64,000 bases of DNA from an uncultured Sphingomonadaceae bacterium (GTDB lineage Bacteria > Pseudomonadota > Alphaproteobacteria > Sphingomonadales > Sphingomonadaceae), in NCBI GenBank assembly GCA_947501695.1, contig CANMWO010000003.1, positions 397,001 to 461,000 on the forward strand. Direction: 5' to 3'. Below the pieces are notes generated by a model. That model saw only the letters and a list, made by a program, of their open reading frames with translations. It was not told the DNA's origin and did no database searches. Made by a program: the position numbers and the translations under genes. This document shows, one piece after another, positions 54,086 through 62,092 of the stretch; position 1 is the stretch's first letter, and each line of letters starts with the position of its first letter.

Positions 54086-55378
54086 TTATTTTCCTATGCA
54101 GAATTTGCCAAAGAGGCTGTCGAGCATATCTTCTGTGCTTGCCCTGCCAGTCAGCGCATCAAGTGCGGCGCGAGCCAGTCGCAGTTGTTCGGCAATAATC
54201 AGATAATCTTGCAGCTCTGATATCTGAATAAGATTGCGCTGTGCTTCGGCAAGATGCTCGGCCTGACGTTTATTGACACTTATTTCATCCCCGCGCGGAA
54301 CAATCTCTTTCGCGCGATCAACAAGCAATGCGACAAGCGCATCCATGCCCGTTCCCGTGAGAGGCGATACGGAAAGCACCTCCGGCGATTTGGATTGATA
54401 TTCAGGGTGGTCCAGCCGTGATGCTATTTCAACCCGATTGGAAATTTGCGGACCCTCCCCTTCCGGACCAAGCCACAAGATCAAATCCGCTACATCAAAT
54501 TGCTGACGCGCCCGGTCTATCCCGATGCGCTCAATTTCTTCTGCGCCGTCGTCACGAACGCCGGCCGTGTCGATAAATAGAAATGGTATGCCCTTTATGG
54601 CGATAGGCACTTCGATTACATCCCTTGTCGTTCCCGCAATTGCGGAAACGATGGCGGCCTCTCGTTCCACCAGCGCATTGAGCAATGTCGACTTTCCGCT
54701 ATTGGGTGGACCACCCAAAACAACGCGAACACCTTCGCGCAATTTTTCCGCGCGCGGGCGATCAAGCATGGCTTTCATTTCGGTTGCAAGATCGCTAGCC
54801 GCCGATTGCAGAACCGACAATTGCGCCGGCGTCACATCATCTTCATCCGAAAAATCGAGCTCCGCCTCAACCATTGCTGACAACCGCAAGATCGTATTTT
54901 GCCAGTCTTCGACTTTTCGCGATAATGCGCCACCAGCAGCCTGTATCGCAGAACGGCGCTGAAGCTCCGTCTCAGCAAAAAGTAGATCGGACAAGCCTTC
55001 AGCTTCAGCCAGATCCATTCGCCCATGGGTAAAGGCCCTGCGCGTAAATTCCCCAGGTTCTGCAGCGTACAAACCGTCCATAGCCTCCAGAGCAGATTCC
55101 AACGCACGGACGACAGCACGGCCGCCATGACAATGGATTTCGGCCAAGTCTTCACCGCTGGCACTATTGGGCCCGGGAAACCATAATATCAGCGCGGTAT
55201 CCAACAGGTCACCGGTGGCAGGGTCGTATAGCTTCGCCAGACTGGCCCGTCGTTCGTCAGGAACAAACCCACTTAGAGCCTGCAGCGCATCCGATGCCCT
55301 TGGCCCGCTAATCCGAATAATACCAATGGCCGCCGGTGGCTGCCCACTCGACAACGCAAAGATCGTATTGGCAGACAT
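54086..55378 (-). CDS. mnmE: tRNA modification GTPase MnmE
   Basis: A 430-residue GTPase. The N-terminal tetrahydrofolate-binding domain covers about residues 1-118 (GEFTRRAFTHGRMDLAEAEG). The P-loop is GPPNSGKS (223-230), with FLFIDTAGVRD as G3, and the catalytic C-terminus is CIGK (427-430). It is the partner of MnmG in U34 modification. It lies in one orientation with mnmG, rsmG and parAB. The length is slightly short but normal for the order. Confidence 0.98.
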   Translation of the reverse strand: MSANTIFALSSGQPPAAIGIIRISGPRASDALQALSGFVPDERRASLAKLYDPATGDLLDTALILWFPGPNSASGEDLAEIHCHGGRAVVRALESALEAMDGLYAAEPGEFTRRAFTHGRMDLAEAEGLSDLLFAETELQRRSAIQAAGGALSRKVEDWQNTILRLSAMVEAELDFSDEDDVTPAQLSVLQSAASDLATEMKAMLDRPRAEKLREGVRVVLGGPPNSGKSTLLNALVEREAAIVSAIAGTTRDVIEVPIAIKGIPFLFIDTAGVRDDGAEEIERIGIDRARQQFDVADLILWLGPEGEGPQISNRVEIASRLDHPEYQSKSPEVLSVSPLTGTGMDALVALLVDRAKEIVPRGDEISVNKRQAEHLAEAQRNLIQISELQDYLIIAEQLRLARAALDALTGRASTEDMLDSLFGKFCIGK

Positions 55379-55396
55379 GGCTTATCTATCTGATAT

Positions 55397-55660
55397 CTAG
55401 TCTTTTTTCTTAGTGGAAGATGACTTCGTGTTACCGCCACCCATGGCTCCACTCACAAAGGAAGAGAACATTTTGATGCCGGCCTCGCCCATTGGCGCGA
55501 TAATCTTGGTGAAATTCTGTAACTGTTCGACCGAGCTAGCCCCCTGCAAAAACTTGGACAATTCTTTCACATAGGTTTCGTTGAGTTTTGCCACATCAGG
55601 CAAGCCCATCATACGGCGTGCTTCTTCGGGGGTGCAATCAAGTTCTACGGTTACTTTCAT
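55397..55660 (-). CDS. DUF6489 small protein
   Basis: An 87-residue protein of the DUF6489 family, found next to mnmE or other origin-proximal genes in Sphingomonadales. MKVTVELDCTPEEARRMMGLPDVAKLNETYV begins it; a glycine-rich and lysine-rich tail (GGGNTKSSSTKKKD) ends it. No catalytic motif. It is 18 bases upstream of the mnmE start. Function unknown. Confidence 0.83.
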   Translation of the reverse strand: MKVTVELDCTPEEARRMMGLPDVAKLNETYVKELSKFLQGASSVEQLQNFTKIIAPMGEAGIKMFSSFVSGAMGGGNTKSSSTKKKD

Positions 55661-55794
55661 TTGTGCTTCCTCTTATTCTTATCGTTGAAGCGAAGTTCCC
55701 CCCTCACCGCAACAGATGATGTTCCACCTTGCCTGAATAGGATATGGGGATAATGTGCACCAATAATCAAGTCATGATGCAAAGGAGCTCAAAA

Positions 55795-56493
55795 ATGGGT
55801 GATATGAATCCGATTAAGACACTAAGCGGAGACGCGGAATTTCCCTGTTATGTCGCCGCCCCAGACGGCGACGCCAAAGCGGCCATCATCGTGATTCAGG
55901 AGATTTTTGGCGTGAATCCTGGCATTAAGGCCAAATGCGATAGCTGGGCCAAAGCTGGTTATCTTGCCATCGCGCCTGATCTCTTCTGGCGAGTCAATGA
56001 CGGTACGGATCTCGATGCCGATGTTGAGGCGGAATTTCAGGTCGCGCTCGATCTCATGAATAAATTTGATCAGGATCAGGGCATAAGAGATATTGAAGCG
56101 GCGATTCATTTTGCCCGCGAAGGTGTAAATGGCGGAAAAGTGGGCTGTGTCGGCTATTGTCTGGGCGGCAGACTGGCTTTCATGACAGCGGCGAGAACCG
56201 ATATTAATGCCTCTGTCGGCTATTATGGCGTGGGTATTGATGGCTTGCTGAACGAGAAAAACGCGATTGCACATGATGTCATGCTGCATATCCCCACCGC
56301 TGATGGCTTTGTACCCGCCGAAGCGCAGGCAGCGATGCATGAAGGGCTGGATGACCATCCCAAGGTCACCTTGCACGATTATGACGGCCTCGATCATGGT
56401 TTTGCCGCTCAATTTGGCGCTCGCCGTGACGAAGCCGCGGCAACATTGGCGGACAGCCGCACCATAGAATTTTTCAAGGAGCATTTAGCATGA
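55795..56493 (+). CDS. Dienelactone hydrolase-family protein
   Basis: A 232-residue alpha/beta hydrolase. The nucleophile is Cys122 in GCVGYCLGGRLAF, and His201 in YDGLDHGFA is the catalytic His, as in dienelactone hydrolases; IIVIQEIFGVNPGIKAKCDSWAKAGYLAIAPDLFWR is the N-terminal block. It may open lactones or act as a general esterase. ATG 55795 has AAAGGAGC upstream. The stop overlaps the next start by 4 bases. Confidence 0.92.
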   Translation: MGDMNPIKTLSGDAEFPCYVAAPDGDAKAAIIVIQEIFGVNPGIKAKCDSWAKAGYLAIAPDLFWRVNDGTDLDADVEAEFQVALDLMNKFDQDQGIRDIEAAIHFAREGVNGGKVGCVGYCLGGRLAFMTAARTDINASVGYYGVGIDGLLNEKNAIAHDVMLHIPTADGFVPAEAQAAMHEGLDDHPKVTLHDYDGLDHGFAAQFGARRDEAAATLADSRTIEFFKEHLA

Positions 56494-56891
56494 CCGCACG
56501 GGACAATCTAAAAGTCTGGCACGCCCGCATGGCCGACAAAAGCGAAGCAGCATTGAGCGCGCAGCTCGCGGATGACGCCGTTTTCCACTCCCCTGTCGTG
56601 CATACGCCACAAGCGGGCAAACCCATTGTCATGGCTTATTTGCTGGCGGCTGATAATGTCCTGGGAAATGACAGCTTTCGCTATGTGCGTGAGATTGTCG
56701 ATGATGGTGCTAATATGGCGATGCTGGAATTTGAGCTGCAACTGGATGACATAAAAGTAAATGGCGTCGATATCATCAGCTGGAATGATGACGGCAAGAT
56801 TCAGGATTTCAAGGTCATGATCCGCCCGTTAAAGGCGATCAACAAAGTCTGGGATGAAATGGGTAAAATGTTGGAGACAATGAAGGGTTAG
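56490..56891 (+). CDS. SnoaL/NTF2-like protein
   Basis: A 133-residue NTF2-fold protein: LKVWHARMADKSEAALSAQLADDAVFHSPVVHTPQAGKPIVMAYLLAA is the opening cone, and ISWNDDGKIQDFKVMIRPLKAI the typical last strands of SnoaL-like proteins. It is coupled (ATGA) to the dienelactone hydrolase gene, so it may act on or bind the same substrate. Its stop overlaps that of the convergent ATPase gene by 4 bases. Confidence 0.85.
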   Translation: MTARDNLKVWHARMADKSEAALSAQLADDAVFHSPVVHTPQAGKPIVMAYLLAADNVLGNDSFRYVREIVDDGANMAMLEFELQLDDIKVNGVDIISWNDDGKIQDFKVMIRPLKAINKVWDEMGKMLETMKG

Positions 56892-57406
56892 TTCAATTTT
56901 TCCAAAATGAATTCCACTCGTTTTTCGACGGTTGTAAGCGGCAGACTGATGAGCTCATAGCCATAGCTTATCCAAGCATTAGTCACAGCATCATATGTTG
57001 TGAAAGCCGTGTCAAAATCCAGCGTTCGCTCCGTATCATTTTCAAAAATTTTCAGCCAAGGTGGTGCGGCAAATATTGGTCCAGAATATCGCTTTTGCTT
57101 ACAAATTAGACCCAATTGTTGCGGAATATTTATGCTCATCAGGTTCAAATAGCCTGCGATATCCGGAAAACCGCGATCGAATACGTACTTATTGTTAGTC
57201 TTTTGGGCCCGATCAAAATTTTCTTGGTCGCGTTTCAACATAGCAATGGCATAGGCAGAGGGATCACGCGCGCGCAATTTCATTCCGCCAGCGGACTGCA
57301 AAATTGCCCGTCCTGATTCTGCAATTGTACAAAAGTCATGATGAGCCAAAGCTTCAATTAATGTCGTTTTTCCAGCACCCGGGCCACCGGTTATCACCAA
57401 CATCAT
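56888..57406 (-). CDS. AAA/P-loop ATPase of the AAA_28 type
   Basis: A 172-residue P-loop protein. MMLVITGGPGAGKTTLIEAL is the Walker A; KYVFDRGFPDIAGYL carries a DRG-type Walker B as in nucleoside-kinase-like AAA_28 ATPases. A kinase or nucleotide-acting role is likely, substrate unknown. It is the last gene of a rho, monooxygenase, TerC, ATPase run, 16 bases after TerC. Its stop overlaps the SnoaL-like gene. Confidence 0.85.
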   Translation of the reverse strand: MMLVITGGPGAGKTTLIEALAHHDFCTIAESGRAILQSAGGMKLRARDPSAYAIAMLKRDQENFDRAQKTNNKYVFDRGFPDIAGYLNLMSINIPQQLGLICKQKRYSGPIFAAPPWLKIFENDTERTLDFDTAFTTYDAVTNAWISYGYELISLPLTTVEKRVEFILEKLN

Positions 57407-57422
57407 AGGCTTGGCCTCAATA

Positions 57423-58151
57423 TCAAAAAAGCGTCATCAGACCAATTGTCTGCGCGTCCCCTACCCAGCCGGTGTAAATCATCTTACCGGCGACATAGAT
57501 GATCACCGCGAGACCGAGATAAGCGATCCACTTATAGCGCTCGATATATTTGGCGATCACATTGGCTGCCAGACCCATGAGAGCCACCGACAAGAGCAAT
57601 CCCACAATCAATATGCCGGGATGCTCGCGCGCGGCTCCGGCAACGCCCAAGACATTGTCGAGGCTCATCGAGACGTCGGCCGCGGTAACGGCCCAAACAG
57701 CGCCCCAGAAGGTTTTTGTAGGCTTTACACCACTATGTTCATCGCCTTCTATCTCAGGTGAACCGGGAGACTCACCTTGATGAAAGATTTCTCGATAGAA
57801 ATTCCACGCCACCCATAACAACAATAGGCCACCAGCCAGAACCAGCCCAACAATCTGCAACAATTGCACCACAATTAACGCAAAGACTATGCGCAGCACC
57901 AAAGCGGCACCTATGCCAATCAGAATGACTTTGCGGCGCTGATCAGCAGGTAAACCACCTGCTAGAGCGCCCACAACGATGGCATTGTCGGCTGCAAAAA
58001 CCAGGTCAATCAGGATGACTTGCCCAAAAGCGGCCAAAGCCTCCGGGGTTCCGATATTGGAAAAATCATGGACGATGGCCGCCCACATTTCTGAAAGGCT
58101 ACCAAGCCCAGCCGGTGCTGCTGCGGATAAAATAGAAAGAAGGTCAATCAT
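57423..58151 (-). CDS. TerC-family integral membrane protein
   Basis: A 242-residue protein with about seven membrane helices. FAADNAIVVGALAGGLP is the TerC motif with acidic residues in membrane, repeated as MSLDNVLGVAGAA. TerC relatives handle manganese or calcium, or resist tellurium. It overlaps the small monooxygenase stop by 4 bases and precedes the ATPase by 16. In metal homeostasis it may act on Mn2+ export; no manganese riboswitch was found upstream. Confidence 0.9.
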   Translation of the reverse strand: MIDLLSILSAAAPAGLGSLSEMWAAIVHDFSNIGTPEALAAFGQVILIDLVFAADNAIVVGALAGGLPADQRRKVILIGIGAALVLRIVFALIVVQLLQIVGLVLAGGLLLLWVAWNFYREIFHQGESPGSPEIEGDEHSGVKPTKTFWGAVWAVTAADVSMSLDNVLGVAGAAREHPGILIVGLLLSVALMGLAANVIAKYIERYKWIAYLGLAVIIYVAGKMIYTGWVGDAQTIGLMTLF

Positions 58152-58444
58152 GAAAAAATCGAATTTCCAAAATAGGTTACGCTAGGCATAGGGTCATAAA
58201 AGTCATGAAGCAAGCGGCGCCATTTTTCATATTCCGGTGATTTGCGAAAACCGTCGCGATGGGATTCGACCGAGTCCCAGACAACAACCAACAGATACTG
58301 GTCTGGACAATCTACGGAGGGACGAACCTCTATGGACTGAAAGCCGGGCTGGACGGCAATAAGCGGCCGTGCCTGATGCATGGCTTTGGCAAACTGATCT
58401 GACTGACCCGGTTTAACCTGCAGCAATGCCTGCTCAATAATCAT
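58148..58444 (-). CDS. Antibiotic biosynthesis monooxygenase-like (ABM) protein
   Basis: A 98-residue ferredoxin-like ABM-domain protein. VKPGQSDQFAKAMHQARPLIAVQPGFQSIEVRP is the usual first half; YLLVVVWDSVESHRDGFRKSPEYEKW the second. Such proteins are often dimeric quinol or heme oxygenases, or chaperone small molecules. It is encoded 18 bases after rho and is coupled to TerC. Function unresolved. Confidence 0.87.
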   Translation of the reverse strand: MIIEQALLQVKPGQSDQFAKAMHQARPLIAVQPGFQSIEVRPSVDCPDQYLLVVVWDSVESHRDGFRKSPEYEKWRRLLHDFYDPMPSVTYFGNSIFS

Positions 58445-58462
58445 GATAGTGGCGGCTGAATT

Positions 58463-59719
58463 CTACTGGTTCATGCTGTCGAAGAAATCGTCGTTCGCTT
58501 TGCTGTCCTTCATCTTGTCGAGCAGGAATTCCATCGCGTCGATCGTACCCATTTGCATGAGGATACGGCGCAGCACCCACATTTTCTTGAGTTTATCGTC
58601 GTCGACCAGCAATTCTTCCTTACGCGTACCGGATTTTCCAACATCGAGTGCTGGGAAGATACGTTTATCGGCAACCTTACGATCCAGTACGATTTCCGAG
58701 TTACCCGTGCCTTTAAATTCTTCAAAGATAACCTCGTCCATCCGGCTACCAGTATCAATCAAGGCGGTCGCGATAATGGAGAGCGAGCCACCTTCCTCAA
58801 TGTTACGCGCGGCACCGAAGAAACGCTTTGGACGTTGCAAGGCATTGGCATCCACACCGCCGGTCAGCACCTTACCAGAGCTTGGAACGACTGTGTTATA
58901 GGCACGACCAAGACGCGTGATAGAGTCGAGCAAGATGACAACATCATGCTTATGCTCAACCAGTCGCTTGGCTTTTTCAATAACCATTTCAGCTACTTGC
59001 ACGTGGCGGGTGGCTGGCTCATCAAAGGTCGAACTGATTACTTCGCCCTTCACAGATCGTTGCATGTCAGTAACCTCCTCGGGCCGCTCATCGATGAGCA
59101 GAACGAGAAGATAGACTTCCGGATGGTTGTCGGTAATTGCTTTGGCAATATTTTGCAGCAGCACGGTTTTACCAGTCCGCGGCGGTGCCACGATCAAGGC
59201 GCGCTGGCCTTTACCTTGCGGCGAAATAATATCGATGACGCGAGCGGATTTGTCTTTGACCGTTGGGTCGAGACTATCGAGTGTCAGCTTCGAGTCCGGA
59301 TAAAGCGGGGTCAGGTTATCAAAATTCACCCGGTGGCGGACCGCATCGGGCTCGTCAAAGTTGATCGCGGTAAGCTTGGTCAGCGCAAAATAACGCTCGC
59401 CATCTTTCGGCGCGCGAATTTCGCCTTCGACCGTATCACCGGTGCGTAGGCCGAATTTCCGAACCTGGTTCGGTGAGACATAAATATCGTCAGGACCTGC
59501 GAGATAATTGGCTTCGGGAGACCGCAAAAAGCCGAATCCGTCGGGCAGCACTTCAATCGTGCCAAGACCCATGATCAATTCACCCTGATCCGCGAGTTCT
59601 TTGAGAATCGCGAACATCAGATCCTGTTTGCGCAAGGTCGATGCGCCTTCGACGCCAAGCTCTTCCGCCATAGAGACGAGATCAGCAGGCGATTTTTCTT
59701 TTAATTCTTTTAAATGCAT
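58463..59719 (-). CDS. rho: Transcription termination factor Rho
   Basis: A 418-residue Rho. The N-terminal RNA-binding domain has [37 protein letters not shown] (about 61-97); Walker A is APPRTGKT (178-185); [15 protein letters not shown] is Walker B and [16 protein letters not shown] the Q-loop region. Upstream, TTGACA lies 17 bases from TAATTG as a possible promoter with a poor -10. The adjacent leader is about 170 bases, within which Rho autogenous control may act (inference). Confidence 0.99.
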   Translation of the reverse strand: MHLKELKEKSPADLVSMAEELGVEGASTLRKQDLMFAILKELADQGELIMGLGTIEVLPDGFGFLRSPEANYLAGPDDIYVSPNQVRKFGLRTGDTVEGEIRAPKDGERYFALTKLTAINFDEPDAVRHRVNFDNLTPLYPDSKLTLDSLDPTVKDKSARVIDIISPQGKGQRALIVAPPRTGKTVLLQNIAKAITDNHPEVYLLVLLIDERPEEVTDMQRSVKGEVISSTFDEPATRHVQVAEMVIEKAKRLVEHKHDVVILLDSITRLGRAYNTVVPSSGKVLTGGVDANALQRPKRFFGAARNIEEGGSLSIIATALIDTGSRMDEVIFEEFKGTGNSEIVLDRKVADKRIFPALDVGKSGTRKEELLVDDDKLKKMWVLRRILMQMGTIDAMEFLLDKMKDSKANDDFFDSMNQ

Positions 59720-59889
59720 GGAGGTTTATCCAGATAAATTGGGAAGTTATATTTTGTTTTTGCATGTGTGCAGCGTGTGTGCCGTCAAATTTTCACATGA
59801 AAGATCGCCCGGACGGGCTTTGAGCGTCAATTACGCTTGCTGGACGACCATGTCAAATGTAGATTGCTGCTGGCAAGCGGAGGAATTAA

Positions 59890-60345
59890 ATGTCGGCATC
59901 GTCGTCAGAAACTACACAATATGCATTTGTTACTCCGATAGCAGAACCAGAACCTGGAATATATGTTATATTTTTCCTGATTTTATTCATTTTTATTTTT
60001 ATTATCGCTTTATTTGTGAAAAACATGTTGGTGAAAAAGGAACAAATCAGATCGAACTCCAAAAGATATTACTTCTGGACAGATTCTCTAATCACAGCTG
60101 CTAAATGTTCTATTTTACTGGGTGTGATCGGAACCTTGGTATCTGCATATCAATTTCTACTTTCAGCGTGGGTAATTGGTGCGTTCGATGTGAACGGGGT
60201 TGCCGGAATAGCAGAATCGCTACTTAATTTGGTATTCGGACTCACAAATTCCCTTTTAGCGGTTGTTTTTACCTTTTTCTGCCGTTTAAAAGGCACCATA
60301 GTACTAGATCACCAGACTAAAACGGTTTCACAATCACCAATATAA
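59890..60345 (+). CDS. Orphan MotA/ExbB-like small membrane protein
   Basis: A 151-residue protein with three predicted membrane helices (about 24-46, 72-95, 108-131). SILLGVIGTLVSAYQFLLS (74-92) and VAGIAESLLNLVFGLTNSLL (104-123) resemble the last two helices of MotA/TolQ/ExbB channel proteins. The conserved Thr of the first motif is present (GT), but the expected Thr of the second (EALxxT in ExbB) is Leu here, so proton conduction is doubtful. GGAGGA just upstream supports ATG 59890. It is AT-rich compared with neighbours and overlaps hemJ tail to tail, so it may be acquired. No TolR/ExbD partner is adjacent. Confidence 0.7.
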   Translation: MSASSSETTQYAFVTPIAEPEPGIYVIFFLILFIFIFIIALFVKNMLVKKEQIRSNSKRYYFWTDSLITAAKCSILLGVIGTLVSAYQFLLSAWVIGAFDVNGVAGIAESLLNLVFGLTNSLLAVVFTFFCRLKGTIVLDHQTKTVSQSPI

Positions 60346-60760
60346 CGATAATCGCAGCGGTTATCCCCGGTACTTCATTGATCAGCCGCAATTTTTTATC
60401 GGTCATCGTCCGTTCGCCGCGGGCCAGCTTTTTAGTATAGCCCATCATCCAGCCATGATAGCCGGATAGCAACAGCACGACCAATAGCTTGGCATGAAAC
60501 CAGCCTTGGCTAAACGCGCCAATATCATAAGCGAGCACCAATCCCAAAACCCAGACAATAATCAGTGATGGATTAAGGATGATCTTGCGCAGCTTTGCCT
60601 CGCGCTCAATCCATTTGCCATCTTCTTCCGATCCAACCGCCGATTCCTGATGATAGACAAAGAAGCGTGGCATCATGAACAGGCCCGCCATCCAGAAGAT
60701 GACAAAGATGATATGAGCCGCTTTTAACCAGAGATAGAGCATGGATATAATTTCATTCAT
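60317..60760 (-). CDS. hemJ: HemJ-type protoporphyrinogen oxidase
   Basis: A 147-residue membrane protein of the HemJ (CopD-like) family. HIIFVIFWMAGLFMMPRFFVYHQES is the first helix with conserved histidines, WHAKLLVVLLLSGYHGWMMGYTKKL the next, then RLINEVPGITAAIIVILVIVKPF. It oxidises protoporphyrinogen IX to protoporphyrin IX in the membrane. The ATG overlaps hemE stop (ATGA). Its end overlaps the orphan ExbB-like gene by 29 bases. Confidence 0.95.
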   Translation of the reverse strand: MNEIISMLYLWLKAAHIIFVIFWMAGLFMMPRFFVYHQESAVGSEEDGKWIEREAKLRKIILNPSLIIVWVLGLVLAYDIGAFSQGWFHAKLLVVLLLSGYHGWMMGYTKKLARGERTMTDKKLRLINEVPGITAAIIVILVIVKPF

Positions 60761-61791
60761 TGCCGTACGAGTGTAAGCAGCTTTTCAACATGTTCAATGG
60801 GCGTGTCCGGTAAAATCCCGTGACCCAAGTTGAAAATATGCGGACGATCTTCAAAGACTTGCAGGATATGGCGCACCGATTTTTCCAGCGCGTCCCCGCC
60901 CGCTATCAAAGCCAGCGGATCGAGATTGCCTTGCACCGGTAAATCCGCTGGCAAGTTCTTATGCGCCCAAATTGGATCGACAGTCTCATCCAGACCAATG
61001 GCGTCAGCCCCTGTTTCATTGGCATAAGCGGTTAATTTCGCTCCGGCCCCTTTGGGGAAACCGATTATCGGCAGATCGGGATGAACCGCTTTTAACCGCG
61101 AAATAATTTCGGCATTTGGTGCAATCACCCATTTTTCAAATTGCGCGGGGGAAAGCGTCCCTGCCCAGCTGTCAAAAAGCTGCACCGCATCAACGCCCGC
61201 TTCTATCTGACCCAGCAGATATTCGACCGTTTTCTCGATGATCGCACTGATCAATTCTGAAAAAGCCACTTCGTCATTATACGCATAGCGCCGGGTCACA
61301 GCCTGATCCTTGCTGCCTTGCCCATGGGTCATATAAGTTGCGACGGTCCAAGGACTTCCTGCAAAGCCCATGAAGGTGGTTTTGTCATCGAGCTGCGAAG
61401 CAACCGTTCGCACAGTGCTATAAATAGCCTCAAAATGCTCTGGAGCAGCCTCCAGAGACGATAAAGCCGCATCGACGAGCCTTGGTGCCAGCCGGGGCCC
61501 TTCGCCCGTCTCAAACCATAGTTTCTGACCCATGGCATGCGGCACGATTAATATGTCCGAAAATAGGATGGCACCATCAAAACCAAAACGCTTAATCGGT
61601 TGCAAAGTGACTTCGGCGGCCGCTTCGGCATCATAGCAAAGTTCCAGAAAACCGCCTTTTTGCGCGCGTAACTCACGGTATTCTGGCAAATAGCGTCCTG
61701 CTTGGCGCATGAGCCAGACCGGAGTCTCGGCCACTTTCTTGCCGCGCAGAGTGTTGAGTAAAATTTTCGGAGAGTCGATAGCGTCAGGCAT
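60757..61791 (-). CDS. hemE: Uroporphyrinogen decarboxylase HemE
   Basis: A 344-residue UroD. RQAGRYLPEYRELRA (residues 29-43) is the signature containing catalytic Arg residues; ILFSDILIVPHAMGQ, VAELFDSWAG-like VQLFDSWAGTLSPAQF and NLGHGILPDTPIEHVEKLL complete it. It decarboxylates uroporphyrinogen III to coproporphyrinogen III in the cytoplasm. ATG 61791 is chosen: the frame continues upstream to 62049 but that part lies in the origin with no protein homology. HemE and HemJ are one operon. Confidence 0.96.
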   Translation of the reverse strand: MPDAIDSPKILLNTLRGKKVAETPVWLMRQAGRYLPEYRELRAQKGGFLELCYDAEAAAEVTLQPIKRFGFDGAILFSDILIVPHAMGQKLWFETGEGPRLAPRLVDAALSSLEAAPEHFEAIYSTVRTVASQLDDKTTFMGFAGSPWTVATYMTHGQGSKDQAVTRRYAYNDEVAFSELISAIIEKTVEYLLGQIEAGVDAVQLFDSWAGTLSPAQFEKWVIAPNAEIISRLKAVHPDLPIIGFPKGAGAKLTAYANETGADAIGLDETVDPIWAHKNLPADLPVQGNLDPLALIAGGDALEKSVRHILQVFEDRPHIFNLGHGILPDTPIEHVEKLLTLVRQ

Positions 61792-61807
61792 GAGATAAGG
61801 GTCACCC

Positions 61808-61850
61808 AATATAATATATAGTATATTTATAGAATCTTGTTGATGATAAT
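61808..61850. other. AT-rich unwinding element candidate of oriC
   Basis: A run consisting nearly only of A and T (ATATAATATATAGTATATTT core), adjacent to DnaA boxes, fits a DNA unwinding element. Placement near hemE is also typical. Confidence 0.6.
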
Positions 61851-61952
61851 AGAGCGTGGATAGAGGCGGTAACGTGGCAGTGTCGAGATTACAAACAGAT
61901 TGACAGATGGCTGTTAACGAAAAATTTACCGATTCCCAAATTTCATCCCCAC

Positions 61953-61961
61953 TATCCACAA
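61953..61961 (+). promoter_or_regulatory. DnaA box 1
   Basis: CTATCCACA differs from the consensus TTATCCACA at the first base. It is paired in inverted orientation with box 2 (3-base gap). Confidence 0.7.
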
Positions 61962-61964
61962 TCT

Positions 61965-61973
61965 GTGGATGAA
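61965..61973 (-). promoter_or_regulatory. DnaA box 2
   Basis: TCATCCACA on the minus strand, one base from consensus (T to C at position 2). Confidence 0.65.
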
Positions 61974-61993
61974 AGTTCCAAAACTGGGCTGAC

Positions 61994-62002
61994 TGTGGAT
62001 AG
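61994..62002 (-). promoter_or_regulatory. DnaA box 3
   Basis: CTATCCACA on the minus strand, the same variant as box 1 but in opposite orientation. Confidence 0.7.
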
Positions 62003-62061
62003 AATTTGGGATGATGGGGATGAAAAAGACGGGTCCAAATATCCCGCATTCATCCCTTGCT

Positions 62062-62070
62062 TTATCCACA
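62062..62070 (+). promoter_or_regulatory. DnaA box 4 (perfect consensus)
   Basis: TTATCCACA, exact match to the DnaA box consensus, 23 bases before the ppsR start. Confidence 0.85.
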
Positions 62071-62092
62071 ATGAAATCACAGGGTTGCGGGC

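Larger units (their letters stand above)
61942..62056. repeat. TTTCATCCCC short repeats interspersed with the DnaA boxes
   Basis: TTTCATCCCC at 61942-61951 (+) and 62016-62025 (-), TCATCCC at 62008-62014 (-), TTCATCCC at 62049-62056 (+), and TTTCATCC at 61968-61975 (-) inside box 2. Five copies in 115 bases, partly in inverted order, and CCCAAATT also appears inverted (61936-61943 and 62003-62010). Confidence 0.6.
61792..62092. other. oriC: Chromosomal replication origin (oriC), hemE-ppsR intergenic
   Basis: This 301-base gap without a gene lies between hemE and ppsR, the place of the Caulobacter Cori and of other alphaproteobacterial origins (hemE-RP001). It holds an AT-rich element (61808-61850) and four DnaA boxes (61953-62070), one matching TTATCCACA exactly. 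parAB and four parS sites are nearby, as expected for an origin. No replication start has been measured. Confidence 0.88.

Noticed and set aside
59000-59005. CACGTG inside rho as a parS core
   Set aside because: The context TTGCACGTGGCG lacks parS flanks.
61914-61929. CtrA-like TTAA-N-TTAA site in the origin
   Set aside because: The spacing is 8 with TTTA rather than 7 with TTAA; too weak to claim.
60757-62049. HemE with an 86-residue N-terminal extension reaching 62049
   Set aside because: The extra region coincides with the AT-rich element and DnaA boxes, and the usual UroD start is at 61791; the frame is open by chance.
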